DNA of 64,000 nucleotides. Origin: Azotobacter bryophylli (GTDB taxonomy: Bacteria; Pseudomonadota; Gammaproteobacteria; Pseudomonadales; Pseudomonadaceae). Position 1 is the stretch's first letter; each line of letters starts with the position of its first letter. Shown here in pieces: positions 18,500 to 27,174 of this stretch. The notes beneath the pieces were generated by a model. The model had not been told where the DNA came from. It saw only the letters and a list, made by a program, of their open reading frames with translations, and searched no databases. The stretch lies in contig NZ_JBHRSJ010000022.1 in the NCBI RefSeq assembly GCF_042643485.1, forward strand, positions 124,001 to 188,000. The letters are read 5' to 3'. The position numbers were made by a program, and so were the translations under genes.

Positions 18500-19750
18500 A
18501 TGACAGCCATCCGTCTCGGCCTGCGCGAGAACCTCGCGCAGTTCTCCCTGCTGGTGCTGGTCAACGCCTTCGTCGGCGCCATGGTCGGTCTGGAACGCAG
18601 CATCCTGCCGGCCCTGGCCGAGGAGGAGTTCCGGCTCGTCGCGCGCGCGGCGATCCTGTCCTTCATCGTGGTCTTCGGCGTGAGCAAGGCGCTGGCCAAC
18701 TACTTCGCCGGGCGCTGTTCCGACCGTTACGGGCGCAAGCCGGTGCTGGTGGCCGGCTGGCTGGTGGCGGTGCCGGTACCCTTCATCCTCATGTGGGGAC
18801 CGGACTGGAACTGGGTGCTCGGCGCCAACCTGCTGCTGGGGATCAGCCAGGGCCTGACCTGGTCCACCACCGTGATCATGAAGATCGATCTGGTCGGCCC
18901 CAGGCAGCGCGGGCTGGCCATGGGCCTCAACGAGTTCGCCGGCTATCTGGCGGTGGCCGGCAGCGCCCTGGCCACCGGCTGGATCGCCGCCCAATACGGA
19001 CTGCGCCCCGAGCCCTTCTACCTGGGCGTGGTCTACGTGGCGCTCGGCTTGCTGCTGTCGCTGCTGCCGGTGCGCGAAACCCGTCATCATGCGGCAAGGG
19101 AGGCGCAGGGTCGTCCGCCGGTCGCGGACCTCGACCAGGGCGAGATCTTTCGCCGCACCTCGCTGACCGACCGCAATCTGTCCAGCGTCAGCCAGGCCGG
19201 GCTGGTCAACAACCTCAACGACGGCATGGCGTGGGGCCTGTTCCCGCTGCTGTTCGTCGCGGCCGGCCTGGATCTCGCCCGCATCGGCCTGCTCGCCGCG
19301 CTCTATCCGGCGGTCTGGGGCGTCGGCCAGATATTCACCGGCGCGCTGTCCGACCGGGTCGGACGCAAGCCGCTTATCGTCGGCGGCATGTGGCTGCAGG
19401 CGCTGGGTATCGGGATCGTCGCCGCCGGCCATGCTTTCTCCGCCTTCGCTCTGGGCGCGGTGCTGCTCGGCATCGGCACGGCGATGGTCTATCCGACCCT
19501 GCTGGCCGCCATCGGCGATCGCGCCCATCCGTCCTGGCGCGCCTCCGCCGTCGGCGTCTACCGCTTGTGGCGCGACCTCGGCTATGCGGTCGGCGCCCTG
19601 CTGTCCGGGCTGATCGCCGACTGGCTGGGGTTGTCCGCCGCCGTCTGGGCGGTGGCCTGGCTGACCCTGTTCTCCGGCGTGCTGGTGCTGCTGCGGATGG
19701 AGGCGGGGCGTGAGCTGCTGGATATTTCCGGAGGAGCGACCAGTGACTGA
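18500..19750 (+). CDS. Major facilitator superfamily transporter
   Basis: This 416-residue protein has about 12 membrane segments in two halves. The loop 2-3 motif 'GRCSDRYGRKPVLVAG' near 72 and its second-half repeat 'GALSDRVGRKPLIVGG' near 280 are classic MFS signatures. The substrate is not recognisable. It follows the rhodanese gene after 69 bases and overlaps the next gene, so it probably belongs to operon B and may export or import a product of the pathway. The ribosome-binding site before the ATG is weak. Confidence 0.85.
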   Translation: MTAIRLGLRENLAQFSLLVLVNAFVGAMVGLERSILPALAEEEFRLVARAAILSFIVVFGVSKALANYFAGRCSDRYGRKPVLVAGWLVAVPVPFILMWGPDWNWVLGANLLLGISQGLTWSTTVIMKIDLVGPRQRGLAMGLNEFAGYLAVAGSALATGWIAAQYGLRPEPFYLGVVYVALGLLLSLLPVRETRHHAAREAQGRPPVADLDQGEIFRRTSLTDRNLSSVSQAGLVNNLNDGMAWGLFPLLFVAAGLDLARIGLLAALYPAVWGVGQIFTGALSDRVGRKPLIVGGMWLQALGIGIVAAGHAFSAFALGAVLLGIGTAMVYPTLLAAIGDRAHPSWRASAVGVYRLWRDLGYAVGALLSGLIADWLGLSAAVWAVAWLTLFSGVLVLLRMEAGRELLDISGGATSD

Positions 19751-20153
19751 AACCGTGCCCGGCATCGAGGGCCTCGTGGCCCTGCCCAGCCGGTTCGCCG
19801 CCCGGGAAACCCTCGACCGCTTCGAGGCCTGCGTCCGGCGGAAGGGCCTGCTGGTGTTCGCCCGCATCGACCACGCCGCCGGCGCGGCGAGGATCGGCAA
19901 GCGCCTGCGCCCCACCGAGCTGCTGATCTTCGGCCATCCCCAGGGCGGCACGCCGCTGATGGAGACGGCGCAGACCCTGGGCATCGACCTGCCGCTCCGG
20001 GCGCTGGCCTGGGAGGATGCGACCGGGCAGGTCTGGCTCGGCTACAACGATCCCCGCTATCTGGCGCGCCGCCACGGCCTGGTCGAGTCCCCGCCCGCGG
20101 AGGCCATGAGCCGGGCCCTGGCGGCGCTGGCCACGGCCAGCCTGGAGGGATAG
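19743..20153 (+). CDS. DUF302-domain protein
   Basis: This 136-residue protein shows the DUF302 pattern: 'LDRFEACVRRKGLLVFARIDH', 'LRPTELLIFGHPQGGTPLM' and 'DLPLRALAWEDATGQVWLGYNDP'. The family's biochemical role is unknown; members are small, often associated with sulfur or redox genes. A GTG start at 19743 is chosen because GGAGGA lies 8 bases upstream and the start overlaps the MFS stop by 8 bases, giving translational coupling. It closes operon B. Confidence 0.78.
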   Translation: MTETVPGIEGLVALPSRFAARETLDRFEACVRRKGLLVFARIDHAAGAARIGKRLRPTELLIFGHPQGGTPLMETAQTLGIDLPLRALAWEDATGQVWLGYNDPRYLARRHGLVESPPAEAMSRALAALATASLEG

Positions 20154-20225
20154 TTGGCAGCGGACCGCCCTCCGGCGGCAGCCGGGAGAAGACGGTCCGG
20201 AGCCGGTTTTGCCTTGCGTGCGAGA

Positions 20226-22280
20226 TCAGCCCTCGCGCTTTTCCACCAGCGTCAGGATGTCGTAGCTGGCGACCAGCTCGTCGTTCTGGTTGGTCACTTC
20301 CACGTCCCAGGCCACCACGCCCTGGCCCTTGCCGCTGGGGCTCTTCTTGCCCTGGTCGATCTTGCGCTTGCAGGTCAGGCGGGCGCGGATGGTGTCGCCG
20401 ATGCCCACCGGGCCGACGAAGCGCAGGGTGTCCAGGCCGTAGTTGGCCAGCACCGGGCCGACGCCGGGGGAGACGAACAGGCCGGCGGCGGCGGAGAGCA
20501 CGAAATAGCCGTGGGCGATGCGCTTGCCGAACTGCGACTCCTTCGCCGCGATCTCGTCGAAGTGCATGTAGAAGTGGTCGCCCGACAGGCAGCCGAAGTT
20601 GACCAGGTCGGCCTCGGTCACGGTGCGGCGGTGGGTCAGCAGCGACTCGCCGATCTTGAGCTCCTCGAAGTGGCGGCGGAACGGGTGCACCTCGGTCTCG
20701 ATGACCCTGGCGCCGCGCACGTATTCGCCGGTGATGGCGCTGAGCATGCTCGGCGAACCCTGCACGGCGCTGCGCTGCAGGTAGTGCTTGACCGCGCGGA
20801 TGCTGCCCAGCTCCTCGCCGCCGCCGGCGCGGCCCGGGCCGCCGTGCTTGAGTTGCGGCAGCGGCGAGCCGTGGCCGGTGGACTCCTTGGCGGCCTCGCT
20901 ATCCAGCACGTGCACGCGGCCGTGCCAGGCAGCGACGGCCGGCACCACGCGGGCGGCGACGCCCGGGTCGCGGGTGACCAGGGTGGAGACCAGACTGCCC
21001 TTGCCGCGGGCGGCCAGGGCCACGGCCTCGTCGAGGTCGGCGTAGCCCATCAGGGTACTGACCGGACCGAAGGCCTCGATGTCGTGGGCGCCGCCCTCGG
21101 CGTGCGGATCGCAGCTCTTCAGCAGGGTCGGGGCGAAGAAGGCGCCCTCGGCCACGTTGTCGCCGAGCAGGGCGAAGCCGTCGCGGGCACCGTGGATCAG
21201 TTCGCTGCTGGCGAGCAGGGCATCGACGCGGGCGGCGACGTCCTCGAGCTGGGCATGGGAGGCCAGCGCGCCCATCTTCACGCCTTCCTTGCTCGGGTCG
21301 CCGACCACCACCTTGGCCAGCCGCGCGGAGAGGCGCTCGGCCACGGCGTCGAGGCGGTTCTCGGGGACGATGATGCGGCGGATGGCGGTGCATTTCTGGC
21401 CGGCCTTGACCGTCATTTCGCGGGCCACTTCCCTGACGAACAGCTCGAACTCCTCGTGGTCTGGCGTCACGTCGGGGGCGAGGATGGCGCAGTTCAGCGA
21501 GTCGGCCTCGGCGTTGAACGGGATCGAGTGGCGGATCAGGTTGGCGTTCGCGCGCAGCCTGGCGGCGGTGTCGGCCGAGCCGGTGAAGGTCACCACGTCC
21601 TGGCCCTGCAGGCGGTCGAGCAGATCGCCGGTGCCGCCGATCACCAGTTGCAGGCTGCCCTCGGGCAAGAGGCCGGACTCCTGCAGGATGCGCACCGCTG
21701 CTTCGGCGACGTAGCTGGTGGCGGTGGCCGGTTTGACGATGCACGGCATGCCGGCGAGGAAGCTCGGCGCGAACTTCTCCAGCATGCCCCAGACCGGGAA
21801 GTTGAAGGCGTTGATGTGCACGGCCAGGCCGCCGCGCGGCACCAGGATGTGGCTGCCGGCGAATTGGTTCTGCTTGCCCAGCGGCATGGCCGGGCCTTCG
21901 TGGATCAGGTTGCCGGAAGGCAGCTCGCGGGTGCCCATGCTGGCGTAGGCGAACAGGGTGCCGGCGCCGCCCTCGATGTCGATCCAGCTGTCGGCGCGGG
22001 TGGCCCCGGTGTGCTGGGAGATGGCGTAGAGCTCTTCCTTGCGCTCCATCAGGTACTTGCCGAGGGCCTTGAGGCGGGCGGCGCGCTGCTGGAAGTCCAT
22101 GGCCATCAGTGCCGGCAGGCCGCGGCGGCGGGCGAAGTCGGTGGCTTCGGCGAAGTCCGGGGCTTCCTCGTGGGTGCGGGCGACGCCATGGCCGTCGATG
22201 GCGCTGCGCAGCACCTGGGCGCCCTGCCGGCCGATCCAGCGACCGGCGATGAAGCTCTGCAGCGTAGGCACGTGGGTCAT
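20226..22280 (-). CDS. paaZ: PaaZ: oxepin-CoA hydrolase/3-oxo-5,6-dehydrosuberyl-CoA semialdehyde dehydrogenase
   Basis: This 684-residue fusion has an N-terminal aldehyde dehydrogenase (about 1-515; catalytic Cys297 in GQKCTAIRR, general base Glu258, Rossmann 'FTGSADTAARLR') and a C-terminal MaoC-type hydratase (about 540-680; 'GDHFYMHFDE' and 'FGKRIAHGYF'). It opens the oxepin-CoA ring and oxidises the resulting semialdehyde in aerobic phenylacetate degradation. Length and domain order match E. coli PaaZ. GGAGGA precedes the ATG. It is the last gene of the minus-strand paa block, with a 94 bp gap from the symporter gene. Confidence 0.96.
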   Translation of the reverse strand: MTHVPTLQSFIAGRWIGRQGAQVLRSAIDGHGVARTHEEAPDFAEATDFARRRGLPALMAMDFQQRAARLKALGKYLMERKEELYAISQHTGATRADSWIDIEGGAGTLFAYASMGTRELPSGNLIHEGPAMPLGKQNQFAGSHILVPRGGLAVHINAFNFPVWGMLEKFAPSFLAGMPCIVKPATATSYVAEAAVRILQESGLLPEGSLQLVIGGTGDLLDRLQGQDVVTFTGSADTAARLRANANLIRHSIPFNAEADSLNCAILAPDVTPDHEEFELFVREVAREMTVKAGQKCTAIRRIIVPENRLDAVAERLSARLAKVVVGDPSKEGVKMGALASHAQLEDVAARVDALLASSELIHGARDGFALLGDNVAEGAFFAPTLLKSCDPHAEGGAHDIEAFGPVSTLMGYADLDEAVALAARGKGSLVSTLVTRDPGVAARVVPAVAAWHGRVHVLDSEAAKESTGHGSPLPQLKHGGPGRAGGGEELGSIRAVKHYLQRSAVQGSPSMLSAITGEYVRGARVIETEVHPFRRHFEELKIGESLLTHRRTVTEADLVNFGCLSGDHFYMHFDEIAAKESQFGKRIAHGYFVLSAAAGLFVSPGVGPVLANYGLDTLRFVGPVGIGDTIRARLTCKRKIDQGKKSPSGKGQGVVAWDVEVTNQNDELVASYDILTLVEKREG

Positions 22281-22374
22281 GTCGATTCCTCCGGTTGATT
22301 TCCTTCGGCCGGCGCGGGCGCCGGCCTTCCTTGGCGATGTGGGTTGGTTTCGAGGGGGCGGGCCGGGGCGTACC

Positions 22375-24024
22375 TCAGTGCTGGCTGGCGCCTGCCGCAC
22401 CCACTCCGGTCATGGAGCGGATGAACTGGGCGAGGTAGCGTCCGCGCTCCTGGCTGGCGCGCTCGGAGGCATCGCTGACCGAGAACAGCCAGGCGCCGAG
22501 GAAGGCCAGGGTCATGGAGAACAGCGCCGGGTTGGCGTAGGGGAAGATCGCGCTGGGGTTCTTCAGCACGTTCACCCACACGGCCGGGCCGAGCACCACC
22601 AGGGTCACGGCTGAGAACAGGCCGATCAGACTGCCGGCCACGGCGCCGCGGGTGGTCAGGCCTTTCCAGAACATGGAGAGGAACAGCACCGGAAAGTTGA
22701 CCGAAGCGGCGATGGCCAGGACCAGGCCGGAGAGGAAGGCGATGTTCTGCGCCTCGAAGACCAGGCCGAGGAGGATGGCCAGCACACCGATAGCCAGGGT
22801 GGCGATCCGCGACACGCGCATTTCCTCCCGCTCGCTGGCCTGGCCCTTGCGCACGACGGTGGCGTACAGATCATGGGACACCGCCGAGGCGCCGGACAGG
22901 GCCAGGCCGGCTACCACGGCGAGGATGGTGGCGAAGGCCACCGCCGAGATGAAGCCGAGGAACAGGCTGCCGCCGACGGTCTGCGCCAGGTGCACGGCGA
23001 CCATGTTGCCGCCGCCGACGATCGCGCCCGCGGCGTCGCGGAACTGCGGATCGGTGCCGACCATGACGATGGCGCCGAAGCCGATGACGATCAGCAGCAG
23101 GTAGAAGTAGCCGATGAAGCCGGTGGCGTAGAACACGCTCTTGCGGGCTTCCCGGGCATCGGCCACGGTGAAGAAGCGCATCAGGATGTGCGGCAGCCCT
23201 GCGGTGCCGAACATCATGCCGAGGCCCAGCGAGATCGCATCGACGGGATTCGACAGCAGACCGCCCGGCGCCATGATCGCGGTGCCCTTGGCATGCACGG
23301 CGGCTGCGCCGGCGAACAGCGCCTCGGTGCTGAAACCGAAATGCCTGAGCACCATGAAGGCCATGAAGCTGGAGCCCGAGAGCAGCAGCACGGCCTTGAT
23401 GATCTGCACCCAGGTGGTCGCCAGCATGCCGCCGAAGGTCACGTAGCAGACCATCAGCACGCCCACCAGCATCACCGCGTGCAGGTAGCTGATGCCGAAC
23501 AGCAGCTCGATCAGCTTGCCGGCGCCGACCATCTGCGCCACCAGGTACATCAGCGCCACCGTCAGGGTGCCGAAGGCCGCGGTGATGCGCACCGGCGTCT
23601 GCGCCAGGCGGTAGGCGACCACGTCGGCGAAGGTGAACTTGCCGAGATTGCGCAGGCGCTCGGCGATCAGGAACAGGATGATCGGCCAGCCGGCCAGCAC
23701 GCCGAGGGAATACAGCAGCCCGTCGAAGCCGGTCATGAACATCATCGCCGAAATGCCGAGGAAGGACGCGGCCGAAACCATGTCGCCGGCGATCGCCAGG
23801 CCGTTCTGGAGACCGCTCAGGCCGCCGCCGGCGGTGTAGAAATCGCGGGTCGAATGGGTGCGCATGGCCGCCCAGCGGGTCACGCCGAGGGTGAACAGGA
23901 CGAACAGCAGGAACATGCCGATGGCGTTCCAGTTCAGCGGACGGCTGGCGCCTTCGGCGGCCAGGACGGCGGGGGAGGCGAGGGCCAGCAGGCCGGGCAC
24001 GAGCAGGCGGGCGAGGCGTTTCAT
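22375..24024 (-). CDS. Sodium:solute symporter, ActP/PaaL-like (probable phenylacetate permease)
   Basis: This 549-residue inner-membrane protein of the SSS family starts with a signal-like segment ending 'ASPAVLAAEGASRPLN' and has about 13 membrane helices, including 'FYTAGGGLSGLQNGLAIAGDMVSAASFLG', shared with acetate permease ActP. In Pseudomonas paa clusters the equivalent gene (paaL) encodes phenylacetate uptake, so that substrate is likely from context. The ATG at 24022-24024 has GGAG 8 bases upstream and overlaps the DUF485 stop by 4 bases; a GTG nine bases earlier is possible. Confidence 0.87.
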   Translation of the reverse strand: MKRLARLLVPGLLALASPAVLAAEGASRPLNWNAIGMFLLFVLFTLGVTRWAAMRTHSTRDFYTAGGGLSGLQNGLAIAGDMVSAASFLGISAMMFMTGFDGLLYSLGVLAGWPIILFLIAERLRNLGKFTFADVVAYRLAQTPVRITAAFGTLTVALMYLVAQMVGAGKLIELLFGISYLHAVMLVGVLMVCYVTFGGMLATTWVQIIKAVLLLSGSSFMAFMVLRHFGFSTEALFAGAAAVHAKGTAIMAPGGLLSNPVDAISLGLGMMFGTAGLPHILMRFFTVADAREARKSVFYATGFIGYFYLLLIVIGFGAIVMVGTDPQFRDAAGAIVGGGNMVAVHLAQTVGGSLFLGFISAVAFATILAVVAGLALSGASAVSHDLYATVVRKGQASEREEMRVSRIATLAIGVLAILLGLVFEAQNIAFLSGLVLAIAASVNFPVLFLSMFWKGLTTRGAVAGSLIGLFSAVTLVVLGPAVWVNVLKNPSAIFPYANPALFSMTLAFLGAWLFSVSDASERASQERGRYLAQFIRSMTGVGAAGASQH

Positions 24025-24329
24025 TGGGCGCACTCCTGCTTGATCTGCTCGTTGAGCGGGTCGATGCGGCGGTTGGAGCGGTGCACGTAGATGCCGGTCA
24101 GGCCGACCGAGAGCAGGATGACGATGACGCCGGCGAGCATGCCGACGCTGGTGACCCCGCCGTTGAGCGGCCTGCCGAGGGTCTCGGGGGAGAACGCGAC
24201 CAGCAGCACGAAGCCGTAGTAGATCACCAGCATGGCCAGGGTCAGGGACCAGTTGAGGCGGGTCTTCTCACGCACGAGGGCCTGGTAGTGCGGGTGTCGC
24301 TGGATACTTTCGAGTTGTTGCGGGGACAT
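24021..24329 (-). CDS. DUF485 membrane protein (YjcH-like partner of the symporter)
   Basis: This 102-residue protein has two membrane segments (about 28-52 'WSLTLAMLVIYYGFVLLVAF' and 65-86 'VGMLAGVIVILLSVGLTGIYV'), with the DUF485 opening 'IQRHPHYQALVREKTRLNW'. Members are encoded immediately before ActP-type symporters, as here with a 4-base overlap, and are thought to assist them. A 151 bp gap separates it from paaE, which may hold a separate promoter. Confidence 0.88.
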   Translation of the reverse strand: MSPQQLESIQRHPHYQALVREKTRLNWSLTLAMLVIYYGFVLLVAFSPETLGRPLNGGVTSVGMLAGVIVILLSVGLTGIYVHRSNRRIDPLNEQIKQECAQ

Positions 24330-24480
24330 GGTGTGCTCTCTTTCTTATTAAGGTTATGAGTGACACGGTGTTGCACGGCAGCCCTCGCCGGCCCGGGGCC
24401 GGGAGGGCTCCAGTCTGGCGTCGGCCGGTCTCCATGACCCTGCGCCCGGCCGGCGCGCGACCTGTCTCACGCAGGCGCGG

Positions 24481-25554
24481 TCAGAGCTGGTCGAAGTCCA
24501 GCACGACCTTCTCGCTGAGCGGATAGCACTGGCACGACAGCACGTAGCCGGCGGCCACTTCGTAGTCCTCCAGGGCGAAGTTGGCATCCATCTCCACCTC
24601 GCCCTCCACCACCTTGCACTTGCAGGTGGAGCAGACGCCGGCCTTGCACGAGTAGGGCAGGTCCATACCCTGGTCGTTGCCGGCGTCGAGGATGTTCTGG
24701 GTGTTGCGCGGCAACTCGAAGGACAGCTCGCGACCGTCCTTGATCACGCTGACCCGGCTCACGCCGCCGTCCTGCCGGGCGGTCGCACGGGCCTCGCGCG
24801 CCTTGGCGCCGCCGGGGGAGCCGAAGAGCTCGAAGTGGATGCGCTCGCCGGCCAGGCCGTTGGCCTTCAGGCTGTCGCGCACGGTCTCGGTCATTTCCTG
24901 CGGGCCGCAGATGAAGGCGGCGTCCAGGGTCTTCACGACCAGCCAGCGGGAGAACAGCTCGACGCACTTCCCGCCGTCGATGCGACCGTTGTACAGGTCC
25001 ACGTCCTGCTGCTCGCGGCTGAACACGTAGATCAGGTTGAGACGCTCGAGGTAGCGGTTCTTCAGGTCCTCCAGCTGCTCGCGGAACAGGGCGCTGGCGC
25101 TGGAGCGGTTGCCGTAGATCAGGGTGAAGCGACTGTGCGGTTCGGCTTCCAGGGTGGTCTTGATGATCGAGAGGATCGGCGTGATGCCGCTGCCGGCGGC
25201 CACCGCCAGGTAGTTGCCGTGGCGCGCCGCATCCAGCGGCACGTGGAAGCTGCCGGCAGGGGGCATCACGTCCAGGGTCTGGCCGGCCTCGAGGGTGGAG
25301 TTGGCGTAGCTGGAAAAGCGCCCGCCCGGAACCTGCTTGATCGCCACGCGCAGCTCGCCGTCGTTGACGCCGGTGCAGATGGAGTAGGAGCGGCGCACTT
25401 CCTCGCCGTCCAGCTCGGTGCGCAGCACCAGGTACTGGCCCTGGGTGAAGTGGAAGCTGTCTTCGAGCTCCGGCGGCACCTCGAAGGCGATGGACACCGC
25501 CTCGCGGGTTTCCGGCCGCACTTCCCTGATTCTCAAGCTGTGGAACTGGCTCAT
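24481..25554 (-). CDS. paaE: PaaE: reductase subunit of phenylacetyl-CoA 1,2-epoxidase
   Basis: This 357-residue reductase has an FAD domain (about 5-105; 'RRSYSICTG'), an NAD(P)H domain (about 110-240; 'AAGSGITPILSIIKTTL') and a C-terminal plant-type [2Fe-2S] ferredoxin (about 265-357; 'CKAGVCSTCKC' and a later Cys). It delivers electrons from NADPH to the PaaABC diiron oxygenase. Domain order matches E. coli PaaE. The gene is 31 bases after paaD. Confidence 0.96.
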   Translation of the reverse strand: MSQFHSLRIREVRPETREAVSIAFEVPPELEDSFHFTQGQYLVLRTELDGEEVRRSYSICTGVNDGELRVAIKQVPGGRFSSYANSTLEAGQTLDVMPPAGSFHVPLDAARHGNYLAVAAGSGITPILSIIKTTLEAEPHSRFTLIYGNRSSASALFREQLEDLKNRYLERLNLIYVFSREQQDVDLYNGRIDGGKCVELFSRWLVVKTLDAAFICGPQEMTETVRDSLKANGLAGERIHFELFGSPGGAKAREARATARQDGGVSRVSVIKDGRELSFELPRNTQNILDAGNDQGMDLPYSCKAGVCSTCKCKVVEGEVEMDANFALEDYEVAAGYVLSCQCYPLSEKVVLDFDQL

Positions 25555-25585
25555 CGTTGTGGTCTCCGCGGTCCCTGCGGGCCGC

Positions 25586-26119
25586 TCAAATGCATTTGAA
25601 GTAGTCGAAGGGCTCCAGGCAGTCCCGGCAGCGGTACAGCGCCTTGCAGGCGGTGGAGCCGAACTGGCTGAGCAGTTCGGTGTGGGCGCTGCCGCACTGC
25701 GGGCAATGCACCTGCGGGCTTTCCCCGAGCAGGCTGCGCTTGCTGGCGCTGCCGTGCGGCGGGGCGATGCCGTAGGCGCGCAGGCGCTCGCGGCCCCGCT
25801 CGCTGATCCAGTCGGTGGTCCAGGCCGGGTCCAGCCGGCGCTCCAGGCGCGGCGCAGCGAACCCGGCCTGTTTCAGCGCCGCGCCGATCTCGCTCTCGAT
25901 CAGCTCGGTGGCCGGGCAGCCGGAGTAGGTGGGGGTGACCACTAGGTGCAGATGGCCGTCCCGCCAGTCGATCTCGCGGACGATGCCCAGATCGACCACG
26001 CTGACCACCGGCACTTCCGGGTCCATCACCCGCTCCAGCACCGCCCGGGCCAGGGCCAGATCGCCGGCCGCGGCGGGGCGGGCGCCGCGGTCGCTGGCGA
26101 TCAGCTCACCAGGTCGCAT
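25586..26119 (-). CDS. paaD: PaaD: DUF59/MIP18-type assembly factor for the epoxidase
   Basis: This 177-residue protein has an N-terminal DUF59 domain (about 25-105; 'VMDPEVPVVSVVDLGIVREI', 'TPTYSGCPATELIESEI') and a C-terminal zinc-ribbon-like segment (CPQCG at about 139-143 and CRDC near 163-166). PaaD is needed for phenylacetyl-CoA epoxidase activity, probably in Fe-S or metal-centre maturation. Its start overlaps the end of paaC by 14 bases. Confidence 0.94.
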   Translation of the reverse strand: MRPGELIASDRGARPAAAGDLALARAVLERVMDPEVPVVSVVDLGIVREIDWRDGHLHLVVTPTYSGCPATELIESEIGAALKQAGFAAPRLERRLDPAWTTDWISERGRERLRAYGIAPPHGSASKRSLLGESPQVHCPQCGSAHTELLSQFGSTACKALYRCRDCLEPFDYFKCI

Positions 26120-26867
26120 CGGGGTAGGCCCTCTGCAGGAACTGCATCTCGGCCAGCAGCAGGCCCAGGTGCTCGGTGTGCAGGCCGCGCTTGCCGCTCA
26201 GGTAGAAGTGGCTGGCCGGCTCCGGCATGGCGAGGCCGGCGCTGGAGAACACGTCGGCGACCTTCGCCCTCCAGGCCGTGGCCAGTTCTTCCGGGTTCGG
26301 CGCGATGCCGGCCCGGTGCAGGCGCTCCTCGACCTGGTCGGCATGCACCAGCTCGACGGTGAAGCGCCACAGCTCGCGGACCGCCGCCACCATGCGCCGG
26401 TGGCTCTCCTCGGTGCCGTCGCCCAGGCGCTGCACCCACTCGGCGGATCGGCGCAGGTGATAGGTGACTTCCTTCAGGGCCTTGGCGGCGATGCCGGTGA
26501 CGCGGGCGTCGGCGGAGCCGGTCAGGGCAGCGAGGGTGTGGAAGTGCCAGACGTCGTAGAGGAACTGCTTGGCCATGGTGACCGCGTAGTCGCCGTTGGG
26601 CTGCTCCACCAGCAGCAGGTTGCGGTAGGCGCGCTCGTCGCGGCGGTAGGCCAGGCGATCGGCATCGCGGCCGTCGGCCAGCAGTTCGGCAGCGTACTCG
26701 TACCAGTTGCGCGCCTGGCCGACCAGGTCGAGGCCGACGTTCATCAGCGCCATTTCTTCCTCGAGGGCCGGGGCCCGGCCGCACCATTCGCACAGGCGCT
26801 GGCCCTGGACCAGGGCGCTGTCGGCGAGGCGCAGCAGGTATTCGCTCAGATCGTTCTGCGGATTCAT
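26106..26867 (-). CDS. paaC: PaaC: structural subunit of phenylacetyl-CoA 1,2-epoxidase
   Basis: This 253-residue protein opens with 'NPQNDLSEYLLRLADSALVQ' and is a ferritin-like helical subunit that pairs with PaaA. The ATG at 26865-26867 matches the usual PaaC N-terminus; a longer in-frame extension into paaB is rejected. It contains 'EEEMALMNVGLDLVGQARNWY' and a late 'HTEHLG' segment, but PaaC in this family is not the catalytic diiron subunit. The gap to paaB is only 8 bases. Confidence 0.95.
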   Translation of the reverse strand: MNPQNDLSEYLLRLADSALVQGQRLCEWCGRAPALEEEMALMNVGLDLVGQARNWYEYAAELLADGRDADRLAYRRDERAYRNLLLVEQPNGDYAVTMAKQFLYDVWHFHTLAALTGSADARVTGIAAKALKEVTYHLRRSAEWVQRLGDGTEESHRRMVAAVRELWRFTVELVHADQVEERLHRAGIAPNPEELATAWRAKVADVFSSAGLAMPEPASHFYLSGKRGLHTEHLGLLLAEMQFLQRAYPDATW

Positions 26868-26875
26868 GGCGCGCC

Positions 26876-27157
26876 TCACATATGGCCGACTTCGGCGGGC
26901 AGCTCGTAGAAGCTGGCGTGGCGGTAGACCTTGTCCTGCGACGGATCGAACAGCGGCTCCTTCTCGTCCGGCGAAGAGGCGGTGATCAGGGCCGAGGGCA
27001 CCACCCACAGGCTGACGCCTTCGTTGCGGCGGGTGTAGAGATCGCGGGCGTTCTCGATGGCCATCTGCGCATCGACGGCGTGCACGCTACCGACGTGCTT
27101 GTGGTTGAGGCCGTGCTTGCTGCGCACGAAGACTTCGAAGAGGGTCCATTCCGACAT
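26876..27157 (-). CDS. paaB: PaaB: small subunit of phenylacetyl-CoA 1,2-epoxidase
   Basis: This 93-residue protein begins 'SEWTLFEVFVRSKHGLNHKH' and contains 'VGSVHAVDAQMAIENARDLYTRR', the full-length pattern of PaaB. PaaB bridges PaaAC heterodimers in the multicomponent epoxidase. It sits 17 bases after paaA. Confidence 0.96.
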   Translation of the reverse strand: MSEWTLFEVFVRSKHGLNHKHVGSVHAVDAQMAIENARDLYTRRNEGVSLWVVPSALITASSPDEKEPLFDPSQDKVYRHASFYELPAEVGHM

Positions 27158-27174
27158 GGCTGCGTTTCTCCTGA

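Noticed and set aside
20154..22298. A 714-residue plus-strand protein opposite paaZ
   Set aside because: Low-complexity composition caused by high GC; paaZ on the other strand is a clear, full-length enzyme.
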